The notes: generated by a model not told the origin, from the sequence alone. Numbered from the stretch's first letter, positions 54,200-61,933 are shown. The stretch is 64,000 bases of DNA from Pseudoalteromonas distincta (GCF_000814675.1 NZ_JWIG01000010.1:121005-185004); one strand, 5' to 3'. Made by a program: numbers and translations.

Positions 54200-55006
54200 C
54201 TATTTGTCTTTACTTAATAGCGCTTTAAGCTCTGCAATTTGAACTTGTAGCTCATTTACCTGACCTTGTGTTGCAGGTAGTGAATCGTTATCCGCAAGCT
54301 CTTCTCGGGCATTTCGGTGCTCCTCACTCATTACCTCAAGTATTGCACCTACCATCATGTTTAAAAACACAAATGCAGTTAAGAATATAAACGTAAGGTA
54401 ATAAATCCAGCTTAATTCGTACACCGCCATTGTTTCGTACATTATGTCGGTCCAATCTTCAAACGTTGCTATTCTAAACAAGGTAAGCATTGATATTGAG
54501 ACGTCTTGCCAAAGTACGGGGTTTATTTCAGCAAACATCATGCTGCCCATTGCAGCGTATATATAAAAAATAACAAACATTAATAGGGCTATATAACCCA
54601 TTTGCGGAATTGCTTTAAGCAATGAGTTAACCAATAAGCGCAGCTCTGGGATCATCGAAACCAATCGTAACACTCTAAATATGCGCAACAGCCTAGCAAT
54701 TAACATTGTAGAGCCAGCAGCAGGGTATAAACTGCCCAATACTATGATAGTGTCAAATATATTCCATCCCTTAGAAAAGAAGTCTTTAATGCCTTTGCTT
54801 GCAACAAAGCGGATTATTAGTTCAATTAAAAAGAATGCAGTAATGCCAACGTCCATCCAATTTAGAGCAAGCTCTACGGTAGGATGTAGTGAGTAAGTGT
54901 GTGCACCTACTGTAAGGGCAGAAACAATAATTACAGCTATAACAAATGATTGAAATATCTTGCTTTTGTCTATACGCTGAAACAACTTTTGTAACTGCGA
55001 CATCAT
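54200..55006 (-). CDS. Voltage-gated cation channel, NaChBac-like, with FEDWTD filter
   Basis: A 268-residue, six-helix ion channel subunit that would form tetramers. S4 carries a typical Arg ladder, ARLLRIFRVLRLVSM, at 104-118. The pore loop reads RIATFEDWTDIM, with the filter T181-F-E-D-W-T-D. S6 ends FLNMMVGAILEVMSEEH, and a C-terminal coiled coil (NELQVQIAELKALL) follows. NaChBac and NavAb have LESW filters; here Asp follows the Glu and another Asp follows at +3 from it, so calcium permeation is possible. Single gene, convergent with DUF748; AAAGGATC precedes the ATG. Confidence 0.88.
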   Translation of the reverse strand: MMSQLQKLFQRIDKSKIFQSFVIAVIIVSALTVGAHTYSLHPTVELALNWMDVGITAFFLIELIIRFVASKGIKDFFSKGWNIFDTIIVLGSLYPAAGSTMLIARLLRIFRVLRLVSMIPELRLLVNSLLKAIPQMGYIALLMFVIFYIYAAMGSMMFAEINPVLWQDVSISMLTLFRIATFEDWTDIMYETMAVYELSWIYYLTFIFLTAFVFLNMMVGAILEVMSEEHRNAREELADNDSLPATQGQVNELQVQIAELKALLSKDK

Positions 55007-55106
55007 AGTAATAGATCCTTTGGATATTAAGATTTTATGGCGCTAATATACAATAGTATCGTAATAATTTAACGCTTTTTCGATATAGAAAGTGTAAGGA
55101 AATTTA

Positions 55107-55319
55107 ATGTTTATCAATAAACTAAAAAGCAGCGCATTACTTATTATTGGATCATGTGTTTTGGCTGGTTGCAGCTCTGATGCACGTTTTCATGAATTGC
55201 AATCGGCGCGCCTTGATGAGTGTAACTATAAAGCTGACAAAGAATATTACGAATGCCTAGATAAACAAGACTCTAACTACGAAGAGTTTAAAAAACAGCA
55301 ACAAGCACAGACTAAATAA
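55107..55319 (+). CDS. Small lipoprotein (70 aa)
   Basis: A signal peptide with lipobox LAGC (Cys21-22 region, VLAGCSSDARF) gives a mature lipoprotein of about 48 residues that is highly charged, with a repeated Cys pattern (DECNYKADKEYYECLDKQ). The two cysteines eight to ten residues apart may form a disulfide. AAGGA precedes the ATG. Function unknown. It is divergent from the channel gene and followed closely by another small gene. Confidence 0.75.
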   Translation: MFINKLKSSALLIIGSCVLAGCSSDARFHELQSARLDECNYKADKEYYECLDKQDSNYEEFKKQQQAQTK

Positions 55320-55338
55320 ATAAGTAACCTTTATATTT

Positions 55339-55620
55339 ATGACTAAAACTCAAAAACAGCGTGATAAACAAATTCGCTTAGCGCTTACTAATGCATGCGA
55401 AGCAATAAAAGAAATGGTAATTGGTTTTGATTATCTAACGCATACAGTTGATTTAAATAACGAAGTAAACACGTTAAAAGTACAATGTTACTTTATTGAT
55501 GAGATAGCCCGTGAAGATGCAAAACCGCAACTTGATGAGTTAACGCAGATTATACTTAGCCAGCTAGCAGCTATTAAGTTGAACGCAAAACCAGCACACA
55601 TCTCATTTTTAGCCAATTAA
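55339..55620 (+). CDS. Small cytosolic protein of unknown function (93 aa)
   Basis: Not recognised. It is an alpha/beta-looking protein: a basic N-terminus (MTKTQKQRDKQIRLALTNAC), a central VDLNNEVNTLKVQCYFIDE strand region, and a C-terminal amphipathic helix (LDELTQIILSQLAAIKLNA). The pattern recalls Fis-length or BolA-length fold proteins, but no motif supports either. It follows the lipoprotein gene by 19 bases and may share its transcript. Confidence 0.6.
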   Translation: MTKTQKQRDKQIRLALTNACEAIKEMVIGFDYLTHTVDLNNEVNTLKVQCYFIDEIAREDAKPQLDELTQIILSQLAAIKLNAKPAHISFLAN

Positions 55621-55688
55621 CAGCGGTTTAGTTGGTATGACATCACATGGACGTTATAATTAGATAAATTATTTTTAGGGTTTAAATT

Positions 55689-55880
55689 ATGGCTGTTCCT
55701 TCGCGTTCGCAAATTTCACCAGGTACCACAGTAAATATTGTATTAAAAGAAGATCAACGCAGCGGCACATTAACAGAAGGTGTGGTTGAGCGCCTTTTAA
55801 CAAAATCCCCAAATCACCCACACGGTATTAAAGTACGTTTAGAAGATGGTCAAGTTGGCCGAGTAAAAGAGATTTTATAA
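55689..55880 (+). CDS. ywbE: YwbE family protein (63 aa)
   Basis: A 63-residue member of the YwbE/DUF2196 family. It has a single small barrel: ISPGTTVNIVLKEDQRSGTLTEGVV, then LLTKSPNHPHGIKVRLEDGQVGRVKEIL (in parts), with the conserved HPHGIKVRL signature. The family is widespread and small, and its fold suggests nucleic-acid or ribosome contact; the function is not established. The stop codon shares a base with the next gene's start (TAATG). Confidence 0.88.
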   Translation: MAVPSRSQISPGTTVNIVLKEDQRSGTLTEGVVERLLTKSPNHPHGIKVRLEDGQVGRVKEIL

Positions 55881-56398
55881 TGGTAACGTTAACAGAGCAG
55901 GCTTTTTGGGATTTGGTAACAACGCCTGATTTAGGGCTCGATCCACAAAGTGTGAGCGATAACCTAAAAAACAAACTGAATGATTTAAGCGATCAGCACC
56001 TTATTGATTTTGATAAACACTTTGGCATACATATGCGTAAATGTTTTACCTGGGATTTGTTTGGTGCCGCTTTTGTGATGGCTGGATGTAACGACGATTA
56101 CGGTTTTAGCGAGTTTAGATGTTGGTTAATTTCGCGCGGTAAAACAGTATTCGAAAACGCTTTAGAAAATGCTGATTCGTTAGCGCAGTGTACACCTGTT
56201 TATTACTTAAACGAGCAGCCTTACCCGTATATTGATGAGTATGATTTAATAGCCGGTTTATTATTTGAAGAACGCAGCGAAGACGAATTACCGTTTATTC
56301 CATCAGGCAGTGATGAACCTAAAGGTAAACGTTTTAAAGACAAACCTAAGTTTTTAAAGCAAAGCTACCCTTTATTATTTGCAAAGTACTGGCAATAA
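55880..56398 (+). CDS. DUF4240 domain protein
   Basis: A 172-residue cytosolic protein opening MVTLTEQAFWDLVTTP. It contains a helical DUF4240 domain with WDLFGAAFVMAGCNDDYGFSEFRCWLISRGKTVFENAL near 60-100 (in parts), the family signature. DUF4240 is often found in polymorphic-toxin immunity or WGR-linked contexts, but no toxin is nearby. Translationally coupled to ywbE. Function unknown. Confidence 0.82.
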   Translation: MVTLTEQAFWDLVTTPDLGLDPQSVSDNLKNKLNDLSDQHLIDFDKHFGIHMRKCFTWDLFGAAFVMAGCNDDYGFSEFRCWLISRGKTVFENALENADSLAQCTPVYYLNEQPYPYIDEYDLIAGLLFEERSEDELPFIPSGSDEPKGKRFKDKPKFLKQSYPLLFAKYWQ

Positions 56399-56555
56399 AA
56401 TAAATAGTAATTTGTGCGCTATTTAAACAGTTTAATGAGTTTAATTTCCCTACAAGTAAGCGCATTGATATAAATCGTTTTGTTGTTTAAGTACGTATTA
56501 ACTAAAGTACTTAACAGCAAAATGGTTTGTAATGCAGTATCTAGGAGGAATCTTT

Positions 56556-56609
56556 GTGGATTTAAATGTGTTAAATCTAAGGGATTTATTTGCGGCACGA
56601 GGTTTATAA
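56556..56609 (+). CDS. Possible 17-aa leader-like peptide
   Basis: A GTG follows a near-perfect AGGAGG at 56544-56549, better than most ribosome sites in this window. It reads VDLNVLNLRDLFAARGL and stops at TAA. It is too short for a structured protein. A folded RNA begins 18 bases after its stop, an arrangement seen in attenuators, but no operon follows directly, so it may also be the remains of a decayed gene. Confidence 0.35.
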   Translation: MDLNVLNLRDLFAARGL

Positions 56610-56626
56610 CCTAATGGGCTCGGTAA

Positions 56627-56685
56627 TTGCTCTTGCGTTATCTTACTGGCTTACACACATGTAAGAATCAGTAATAGTCGAGCAA
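56627..56685 (+). ncRNA. Candidate structured RNA element
   Basis: Three nested stems can be drawn: TTGCTC (56627) with GAGCAA (56680), TTACTG (56643) with CAGTAA (56669), and CTTACA (56650) with TGTAAG (56660) around a CACA loop. Unequal internal loops separate them. No T-run follows, so it is not a simple terminator. Confidence 0.35.
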
Positions 56686-56837
56686 AGCTCCCTTAGCTGC
56701 TCGCGTCTCGGTTCCTGAATACGACTTCTCTCCTTTTATAGTAAATCTCTGTTATAGTTGTTAAAAGTTATAAAAGCTAAGTGATTAGGCATTTTGCTAT
56801 TATTTAACACGCTGACTCACGAGGATACACCCACGAA

Positions 56838-57299
56838 ATGAAATATTTAACACTCGCTTTATTAACTGTCGCTTTTACAAGTGCAAATGCTTTTTCTGAG
56901 CCGAGTAATAAAACACGATTTATACCGCTTTTAAAGTCAAAATTGGGAGCCTACGAAGTTGTGTCGAGCAACTCAGGGTTATGCGTTAACAGCAATTTGA
57001 GTTTGACAGATGAAAGTGATTTAAGTGCGGGTTTTAAACTTGGTGAGCAAATTGTATTTGGATCGCTCCACAATGGTACCCGAACCATTAAAAAACCAAA
57101 CTTTTGCTTTATAACCAGCACGCTTAAATATAAAAGTGATGGCCTTGAAAACGGCTTAAGAATGAGCCGTTGTGAAAGCCCAGCAAACGAAAAAACAATC
57201 AGTCAAAGTATCAAGTTTTTAGCCGATAACACACTCAAATACACATTGAGCGAACCCAATGTAGAGTGCACATTTAAAAAAGCAGATGAGAGTAAATAA
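56838..57299 (+). CDS. Small secreted protein of unknown function (153 aa)
   Basis: Not recognised. A signal peptide MKYLTLALLTVAFTSANAF is cut near ANA. The mature part has four cysteines (near SGLCVNS, PNFCFITS, MSRCESP and NVECTFK), which may make two disulfides. Strand-forming sequence dominates, which suggests a small beta fold. GAGGA precedes the ATG. Convergent with umuC; possibly a periplasmic or secreted factor. Confidence 0.65.
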   Translation: MKYLTLALLTVAFTSANAFSEPSNKTRFIPLLKSKLGAYEVVSSNSGLCVNSNLSLTDESDLSAGFKLGEQIVFGSLHNGTRTIKKPNFCFITSTLKYKSDGLENGLRMSRCESPANEKTISQSIKFLADNTLKYTLSEPNVECTFKKADESK

Positions 57300-57319
57300 A
57301 GCATCTAGTAAGTAGCAAA

Positions 57320-58579
57320 TCATTCGCAGTATATTTTAGGGATATCGCGCCAACGCGTAGTGTACTGCGGCGACAAAAAATCACGGTTCATGTGCCACCG
57401 GTCATTTAATTTACTACTTGCAAGGCTTAGCATTCCTTTTCCGTATCGTTTGTTAATTGTGTCTAAGCATTGCATAAGTTTTGGATTATCAGGGCTTTTA
57501 TTAAATAAGTCATTTTGCTGAAACTGTTCTGATATTAGCTCTACCGCGCCTACACCACATTTATAAAACCGTATACCGGGTTGGTAAATCTTATTAAATA
57601 CCTCAGATACAGCATTAGCCATCACGCAGGTGTCGTTAGTGGGTGAGGGGAACTTATACACAAACGATTTTTTATAATATTTATTTTCGTGCGCGCCACT
57701 GGCTGCAAAAATATAAAGCTGGTGAGTGAGCGAACGTTGCGCTCTTAATTTATTAGCCACTGTGGTTACATGGTTAATTAGCGCTGTTTTAAGTGCTGTT
57801 GGCTCACATATGCGCTCTCCAAAACTACGGGTCGAATAAATCTCCCGCTTGTCTTGTCGTACATCATCCCAGTTTAAGCATGTTATCCCGTTAAGCTCGC
57901 TTACTGTGCGTTCAACAACCACACTAAATGCACGGCGCATTGCTCTAGGGTTTTGCTGAGCAAGATCCCAGGCGGTTTGTATATTCATTATTTTAAGTTT
58001 TTTAGCTAGCCGCCGGCCTATTCCCCAGACATCTTCGCAGCTCATTCTTTGTAAAATAGCTTGGCGAGTTTGTTCGCTATTTATTACTGCTACACCATTA
58101 AAACCACTGAGCTTTTTAGCGGCATGGTTAGCGGCTTTTGCTAAAGTAGGGGTCGGGCCAAAACCAACACCTACAGGAAGTTTTGTTTCGCGCCATACTG
58201 TGCGCCTTATTGTATGACCGTATTCATGCCAGTCTTTAATTAATGATGTGTAGCCATCAAAGTGCAAAAACGATTCATCAATACTGTATATGTGCTGTGT
58301 ATCGCAAAAGCGAGCGATGATGTTCATCATTTTGTCGCTTAAATCAGCATAAAGCTCGTAATTGCTAGAGCGAATAACAACGTTGTTTTGCTCAAGTAAA
58401 TGCTTAACTTTAAAGTACGGGCCAAATTTAGGAATATTTAAGCGCCGAGCAATAGGGCAAATAGCGCATACACAGCCATCGTTATTGGTAAGTACAACCA
58501 CGGGTTTGGATCGAATAGCAGGGTCAAATACTTTTTCGGCACTGGCATAAAACGACACAGCATCAACTAAGGCATACAT
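57320..58579 (-). CDS. umuC: DNA polymerase V catalytic subunit UmuC
   Basis: A 419-residue Y-family polymerase for translesion synthesis. YALVDAVSFYASAEKVFDP at 2-20 carries the first catalytic Asp, and YSIDESFLHFDG near 98-109 carries the SIDE pair. The thumb and helix-hairpin-helix region (VWGIGRRLAKKLK) and little-finger domain follow. Lengths match E. coli UmuC (422). It overlaps umuD by 13 bases, the classic arrangement, so it is translated from the same SOS-induced message. Confidence 0.96.
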   Translation of the reverse strand: MYALVDAVSFYASAEKVFDPAIRSKPVVVLTNNDGCVCAICPIARRLNIPKFGPYFKVKHLLEQNNVVIRSSNYELYADLSDKMMNIIARFCDTQHIYSIDESFLHFDGYTSLIKDWHEYGHTIRRTVWRETKLPVGVGFGPTPTLAKAANHAAKKLSGFNGVAVINSEQTRQAILQRMSCEDVWGIGRRLAKKLKIMNIQTAWDLAQQNPRAMRRAFSVVVERTVSELNGITCLNWDDVRQDKREIYSTRSFGERICEPTALKTALINHVTTVANKLRAQRSLTHQLYIFAASGAHENKYYKKSFVYKFPSPTNDTCVMANAVSEVFNKIYQPGIRFYKCGVGAVELISEQFQQNDLFNKSPDNPKLMQCLDTINKRYGKGMLSLASSKLNDRWHMNRDFLSPQYTTRWRDIPKIYCE

Positions 58580-58980
58580 TTTAATAACTCTGGGCTTTGC
58601 CTGTGCATTCTTATTGATAGCGTTACTACGCCTTCGAGCTGAAACTCGTCTGCAGAGGTGAGTTGTACAGGCTTATGTAAAGAAGACGCTGAAAGCAGCC
58701 GTGCATTGGTTTTATCAAGCAGCTTGCATACAAAAAGACCATTTAAGTTAGCAACAATAACGTCACCATTTTCTGCAGGCTCTGCACGGTCAATAACTAA
58801 TAAGTCCCCTTCAAAAATTCCGACTTCTTGCATAGAGTTACCCGATGCTAGGCCAATAAAGGTAGCATTTGGGTGCTTTATTAAAAGCTCATCAAGGGTT
58901 ACACCTAGCTCGGTGTACTGCGCTGCGGGCGATTCAAAACCACACACGCCTGCTTCTATATAAATGGGAATGACAAACAT
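58567..58980 (-). CDS. umuD: DNA polymerase V accessory/LexA-like protease UmuD
   Basis: A 137-residue protein that self-cleaves under RecA stimulation to UmuD', the active partner of UmuC. The cleavage site Cys13-Gly14 is in EAGVCGFESP. The catalytic Ser49 is in SGNSMQEVG and the Lys is K86 in GLFVCKLLDK. An SOS box lies 23 bases before the ATG. All residues needed for self-cleavage are present. Confidence 0.96.
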   Translation of the reverse strand: MFVIPIYIEAGVCGFESPAAQYTELGVTLDELLIKHPNATFIGLASGNSMQEVGIFEGDLLVIDRAEPAENGDVIVANLNGLFVCKLLDKTNARLLSASSLHKPVQLTSADEFQLEGVVTLSIRMHRQSPELLKCMP

Positions 58981-58990
58981 AACACAACCT

Positions 58991-59030
58991 AAAACGCATA
59001 TACTGTATAAGTGTACAGTATATGCGTTTT
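58991..59030. promoter_or_regulatory. SOS (LexA) box inside a 40-bp palindrome
   Basis: CTGTATAAGTGTACAG at 59003-59018 is a perfect LexA box (CTGT-N8-ACAG). It forms the centre of a 17-bp inverted repeat: AAAACGCATATACTGTA, six bases, then its exact complement. On the minus strand the palindrome follows the MarR gene stop and ends in TTTT, so it may also terminate that gene. Confidence 0.93.
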
Positions 59031-59061
59031 GTGTAAGTTATGCCAAGAAATGTATAACCGA

Positions 59062-59481
59062 TCAATCCATATTTTTGATCATTTGCTGTGCGATATCTAA
59101 AAAGTCTTTGATTTGCTGAGGGTTTAAGTTTTTACACATTTGATTATTTATTTTCTGCTCTGAGGCTAATAACTTATCAAAAAGAACTTTCCCTTGCTCT
59201 GTGAGCGACAAAATAAAGCAGCGCTTATCGTGCTCACTTGCCTGTTTATTTATTAAATTTAAGCCAATAAGATCTTTAATTAAACGTGCTATTTGCGCTT
59301 TGTCGCGCTGCGTTTTAGTAACAATATCGTTAGCCGTACAGTTATTTACGTTCGCAATAATATGTATGCAGCGTACGTGCATAGCATTAATACCAAGTTC
59401 GCCTGCGTTAATTGCTTCACGAATTGTGACGCGGTAATTTTGCATCAATTCAAATAGCGTATTTGATAAAGGTGTATTCAT
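59062..59481 (-). CDS. MarR-family transcriptional regulator
   Basis: A 139-residue repressor. The ATG at 59481 is chosen: GAGAG lies four bases upstream, and a longer in-frame start would run across the two operator palindromes. The product begins MNTPLSNTLFELMQNYRV; the winged helix is at about 40-105 (CTANDIVTKTQRDKAQIARLIKDL, wing ASEHDKRCFILSLTEQG). The effector is unknown. It is transcribed toward umuDC but separated from them by the SOS palindrome, and it may also control the divergent flavin reductase gene. Confidence 0.9.
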   Translation of the reverse strand: MNTPLSNTLFELMQNYRVTIREAINAGELGINAMHVRCIHIIANVNNCTANDIVTKTQRDKAQIARLIKDLIGLNLINKQASEHDKRCFILSLTEQGKVLFDKLLASEQKINNQMCKNLNPQQIKDFLDIAQQMIKNMD

Positions 59482-59497
59482 AAAACTCTCAATATAG

Positions 59498-59510
59498 TTG
59501 ACAAAGTCAA
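59498..59510. promoter_or_regulatory. MarR operator 1
   Basis: TTGACAAAGTCAA, palindromic, starting 17 bases before the marR-like ATG. A second site with the same ATAGTTGA edge lies 14 bases away; autoregulation is likely. Confidence 0.6.
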
Positions 59511-59523
59511 TTAATTTGTTATA

Positions 59524-59538
59524 GTTGATTTTATCAAC
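59524..59538. promoter_or_regulatory. MarR operator 2
   Basis: GTTGATTTTATCAAC, palindromic, preceded by ATA as in operator 1. Centre-to-centre distance from operator 1 is about 27 bases, between two and three helical turns. Confidence 0.55.
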
Positions 59539-59583
59539 CAATGGGGCGTTGTGCAATGTCTGCTTTTATAGCAGCCAATTATT

Positions 59584-59743
59584 ATACCAATCTGCTTATA
59601 TATGGGGTTTATTTAACGTTAAGAAGATTACGCTAGAACTAGGCTAAAATTTTTTATCTAGTTGCTCTAAATAAAAAATTTTTAACAACGTGATAGTGCA
59701 ATTTAATTCGTTAAATTGATCAAAGATTTATGCAAGTTGGTAT
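59584..59743. repeat. 160-bp inverted-repeat element (MITE-like), copy 2
   Basis: Ends ATACCAATCTGC (59584-59595) and GCAAGTTGGTAT (59732-59743). The core aligns with the reverse complement of the element at 50528-50689 (for example GGCTAAAATTTTTTATCTAG and TTTTTAACAACGTGATAGTG), but is more diverged. It separates the MarR operators from the divergent reductase gene. Confidence 0.7.
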
Positions 59744-59775
59744 TAAAGTCCAAGTTTTGTAAAACGAGGTAATGC

Positions 59776-60519
59776 ATGGGTAAACAAATTCGCAAAGCTA
59801 ACATATTAAGTACGCAGCAAATCACACCACATCTACAACGCATTGTTGTAGGCTCTGATGATTTTAACGACTTAACCTCACAGCACATTGGTAACTATGT
59901 AAAAGTACTGATCCCAAAAAATGGTGAAGTAGATTTTAACTTAAAAACAGCGTGTATGCGATCTTACACAATAAGGCATGTAGATGCACAAACAGGCGCG
60001 TTAACACTTGATTTTGTTATAAATATGCACCAAGGTCCGGCAACTGACTGGGCTAAAATTGCAAAAGTAGGTGATGAGGTAGGTATTGCAGGCCCAGGCC
60101 CTAAAAAGCTAGATAATTATGGGCATTCGCATTATGTGTTGCTAGGAGATTTAACATCGGTAAATGCAATAAAGGGGTATATACAACAATTACCTTTATT
60201 TTCAAAAATTGATGCCTTTGTACATGTACCCACCGAAAAAGACATTATTGATTTAGAAACAAGCCGCGATGTTAATTGGCTTGTTACCGACAACGCTGAC
60301 GAGGCGCTACTTAGCGCGCTTCAAAATTTGCACATTACAGCAGAGCCTCCCATTGTATTTATGGCATTGGAAGCTGGGCTTGTTCGTAGGGCAAAAACAC
60401 TGCTAACAGAGCAATTTAATATACCACGCGGTAATATTGTTTCCTCAGGGTATTGGAAAAAAGGCGTGGACTCAGAAGGCTATAAAAAGCTGCGCCAACG
60501 TGATGCACAGCTTGCCTGA
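59776..60519 (+). CDS. Siderophore-interacting flavoprotein (ferric reductase)
   Basis: A 247-residue FAD-dependent siderophore-interacting protein (SIP/ViuB type) that reduces Fe(III)-siderophores in the cytosol and frees iron. The FAD-binding segment is MRSYTIRHVD near 78-87. TLDFVINMHQGPATDWAKI (in parts) and GDEVGIAGPGPKK give the rest of the flavin domain. The C-terminal half binds NAD(P)H or another electron donor and ends SGYWKKGVDSEGYK. Probably works with the Fur-controlled receptor elsewhere in the window. GAGG precedes the ATG. No clear Fur box was seen; the MarR protein may regulate it. Confidence 0.9.
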   Translation: MGKQIRKANILSTQQITPHLQRIVVGSDDFNDLTSQHIGNYVKVLIPKNGEVDFNLKTACMRSYTIRHVDAQTGALTLDFVINMHQGPATDWAKIAKVGDEVGIAGPGPKKLDNYGHSHYVLLGDLTSVNAIKGYIQQLPLFSKIDAFVHVPTEKDIIDLETSRDVNWLVTDNADEALLSALQNLHITAEPPIVFMALEAGLVRRAKTLLTEQFNIPRGNIVSSGYWKKGVDSEGYKKLRQRDAQLA

Positions 60520-60524
60520 ATACC

Positions 60525-60559
60525 TTAGAGCAAAATAACATATACCTATTTTGCTCTAA
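60525..60559 (+). terminator. Hairpin after the siderophore-interacting gene
   Basis: TTAGAGCAAAATA (60525-60537) and TATTTTGCTCTAA (60547-60559), a perfect 13-bp stem. No strong T-run; partial terminator or transcript-end protector. Confidence 0.55.
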
Positions 60560-60660
60560 TACCACTGCGTAACTTGAATTGACCTAATAGCAGACCCATT
60601 TAAGTGTTTTATGCTAATGATGTAATACATTGTTAGCATGCATTTTTAGGAGCTGCTATT

Positions 60661-61650
60661 TTGTTAAATTCCATTCCTTTTTCGTTATTAGAACTTGCCC
60701 CCATGATCAAAGGGGACAGCGTAACTAACACTCTTCATAAAAGTACTAAATACGCCCAACGTGCTGATGAGCTTGGCTTTAACCGTTTTTGGCTTGCTGA
60801 GCATCATAATATGCCAGGTATAATTTGTGCGGCCACTTCAATTTTGGTTGGCCATATTGCAGGTAATACCAAAAAGATACGCGTTGGATCGGGCGGTATT
60901 ATGCTGCCAAACCACTCCCCATTAGTTGTTGCTGAACAATTTGGTACGTTAGAGAGCTTATATCCAGGGCGAATAGATTTAGGGCTAGGGCGTGCCCCAG
61001 GTAGCGACCATGTAACGAGTCGTGCATTAAATAACGATATGAGCCGTGCAGAAAACTTCCCGGGTGAGGTAACTGAGCTGCAAACATTGTTAGGTCCTTA
61101 CAACGGTACGCACCCTATACGTGCTATACCGGGTGAGAATACAAACGTTCCTATTTGGTTATTAGGCTCGAGTTTATTTAGCGCGCAACTAGCGGCGCAA
61201 AAAGGGTTACCGTATGTATTTGCAGGGCATTTTGCACCGCGCTTTGTACACGATGCAATAGCGCTGTATAAGCGCGAATTTAAAGCATCAAGCGTACTTG
61301 ATAAGCCATACGTAATGCTTGCACTGCCTTTAGTGGCAGCAGACACCGACGATGAAGCGCAATACTTGTCGACTACTTCTAAGCAACGTGTACTCGAACT
61401 TATACGCGGTAATGAGCTGTGGTTAAAACCACCCGTTGAAAGTATGGACGGGTTGTGGAGCGAACAAGAACGCGCTCATGTAGAGAACTTTTTAAGTCTA
61501 AGCGTAGTAGGCGGACATGTAAGTATTAAACACAAGTTAGAGATGATAGCGAAACAGCTAGAAGTTGATGAGTTTATATTTACCAATGATGTATTCGATA
61601 GTGAAAAACGCCACCGTGCACTCGAAATTTTAATGGAAATAAAGCACTAA
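60661..61650 (+). CDS. Luciferase-like flavin-dependent oxidoreductase (YhbW-like)
   Basis: A 329-residue bacterial-luciferase-family TIM barrel using reduced FMN. TTG start after AGGAG. ELGFNRFWLAEHHNMPG near 36-52, GSGGIMLPNHSPLVVAEQFGTL and LYPGRIDLGLGRAPGSD are the signature stretches of the solitary LLM class that includes YhbW and similar monooxygenases. No luxA/luxB neighbours, so not light-producing. Substrate unknown. Confidence 0.9.
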   Translation: MLNSIPFSLLELAPMIKGDSVTNTLHKSTKYAQRADELGFNRFWLAEHHNMPGIICAATSILVGHIAGNTKKIRVGSGGIMLPNHSPLVVAEQFGTLESLYPGRIDLGLGRAPGSDHVTSRALNNDMSRAENFPGEVTELQTLLGPYNGTHPIRAIPGENTNVPIWLLGSSLFSAQLAAQKGLPYVFAGHFAPRFVHDAIALYKREFKASSVLDKPYVMLALPLVAADTDDEAQYLSTTSKQRVLELIRGNELWLKPPVESMDGLWSEQERAHVENFLSLSVVGGHVSIKHKLEMIAKQLEVDEFIFTNDVFDSEKRHRALEILMEIKH

Positions 61651-61692
61651 AATATAGTTAGTTAAGCAAGCGTACACTCTGGGCTTGTTAAT

Positions 61693-61757
61693 ATACAGAC
61701 ATCATCAAAAGTTAAACTTTTTTAACTCATTTTATTAACTTTAAGTGATGTCTGTAT
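61693..61757. repeat. Long imperfect inverted repeat
   Basis: ATACAGACATCA (61693-61704) and TGATGTCTGTAT (61746-61757) are perfect complements, with AAGTTAA/TTAACTT inside. It lies between convergent-free genes, upstream of the phospholipase gene. A shorter AGACATCAT also occurs near 61910. Confidence 0.5.
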
Positions 61758-61933
61758 TTGTTATTTAAATATTCAAAGTAAATTTGATTGCTATTTTTAG
61801 TACATATTTTGCTTTATATACCGTTCTGTTTTTTCAATTGAACTGATTTAAACAATCAATTTTAAGATATCACTTTTGTTTTTTATAATGTAGCTATTAA
61901 ACCAGACATCATAAAACTAAAGGCAGGTACACC

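Larger units (their letters stand above)
56399..56837. other. 439-bp region with a tiny reading frame and folded RNA
   Basis: No full gene. It holds an AGGAGG-led 17-codon frame (56556-56609) and a nested stem-loop (56627-56685); both are described separately. The last 130 bases are AT-rich and should hold the promoter of the small secreted protein. Confidence 0.5.

Noticed and set aside
60560..60600. Third copy of the inverted-repeat element starting ATACCACTGCG
   Set aside because: Only one end resembles it; no opposite end at a suitable distance and no core match.
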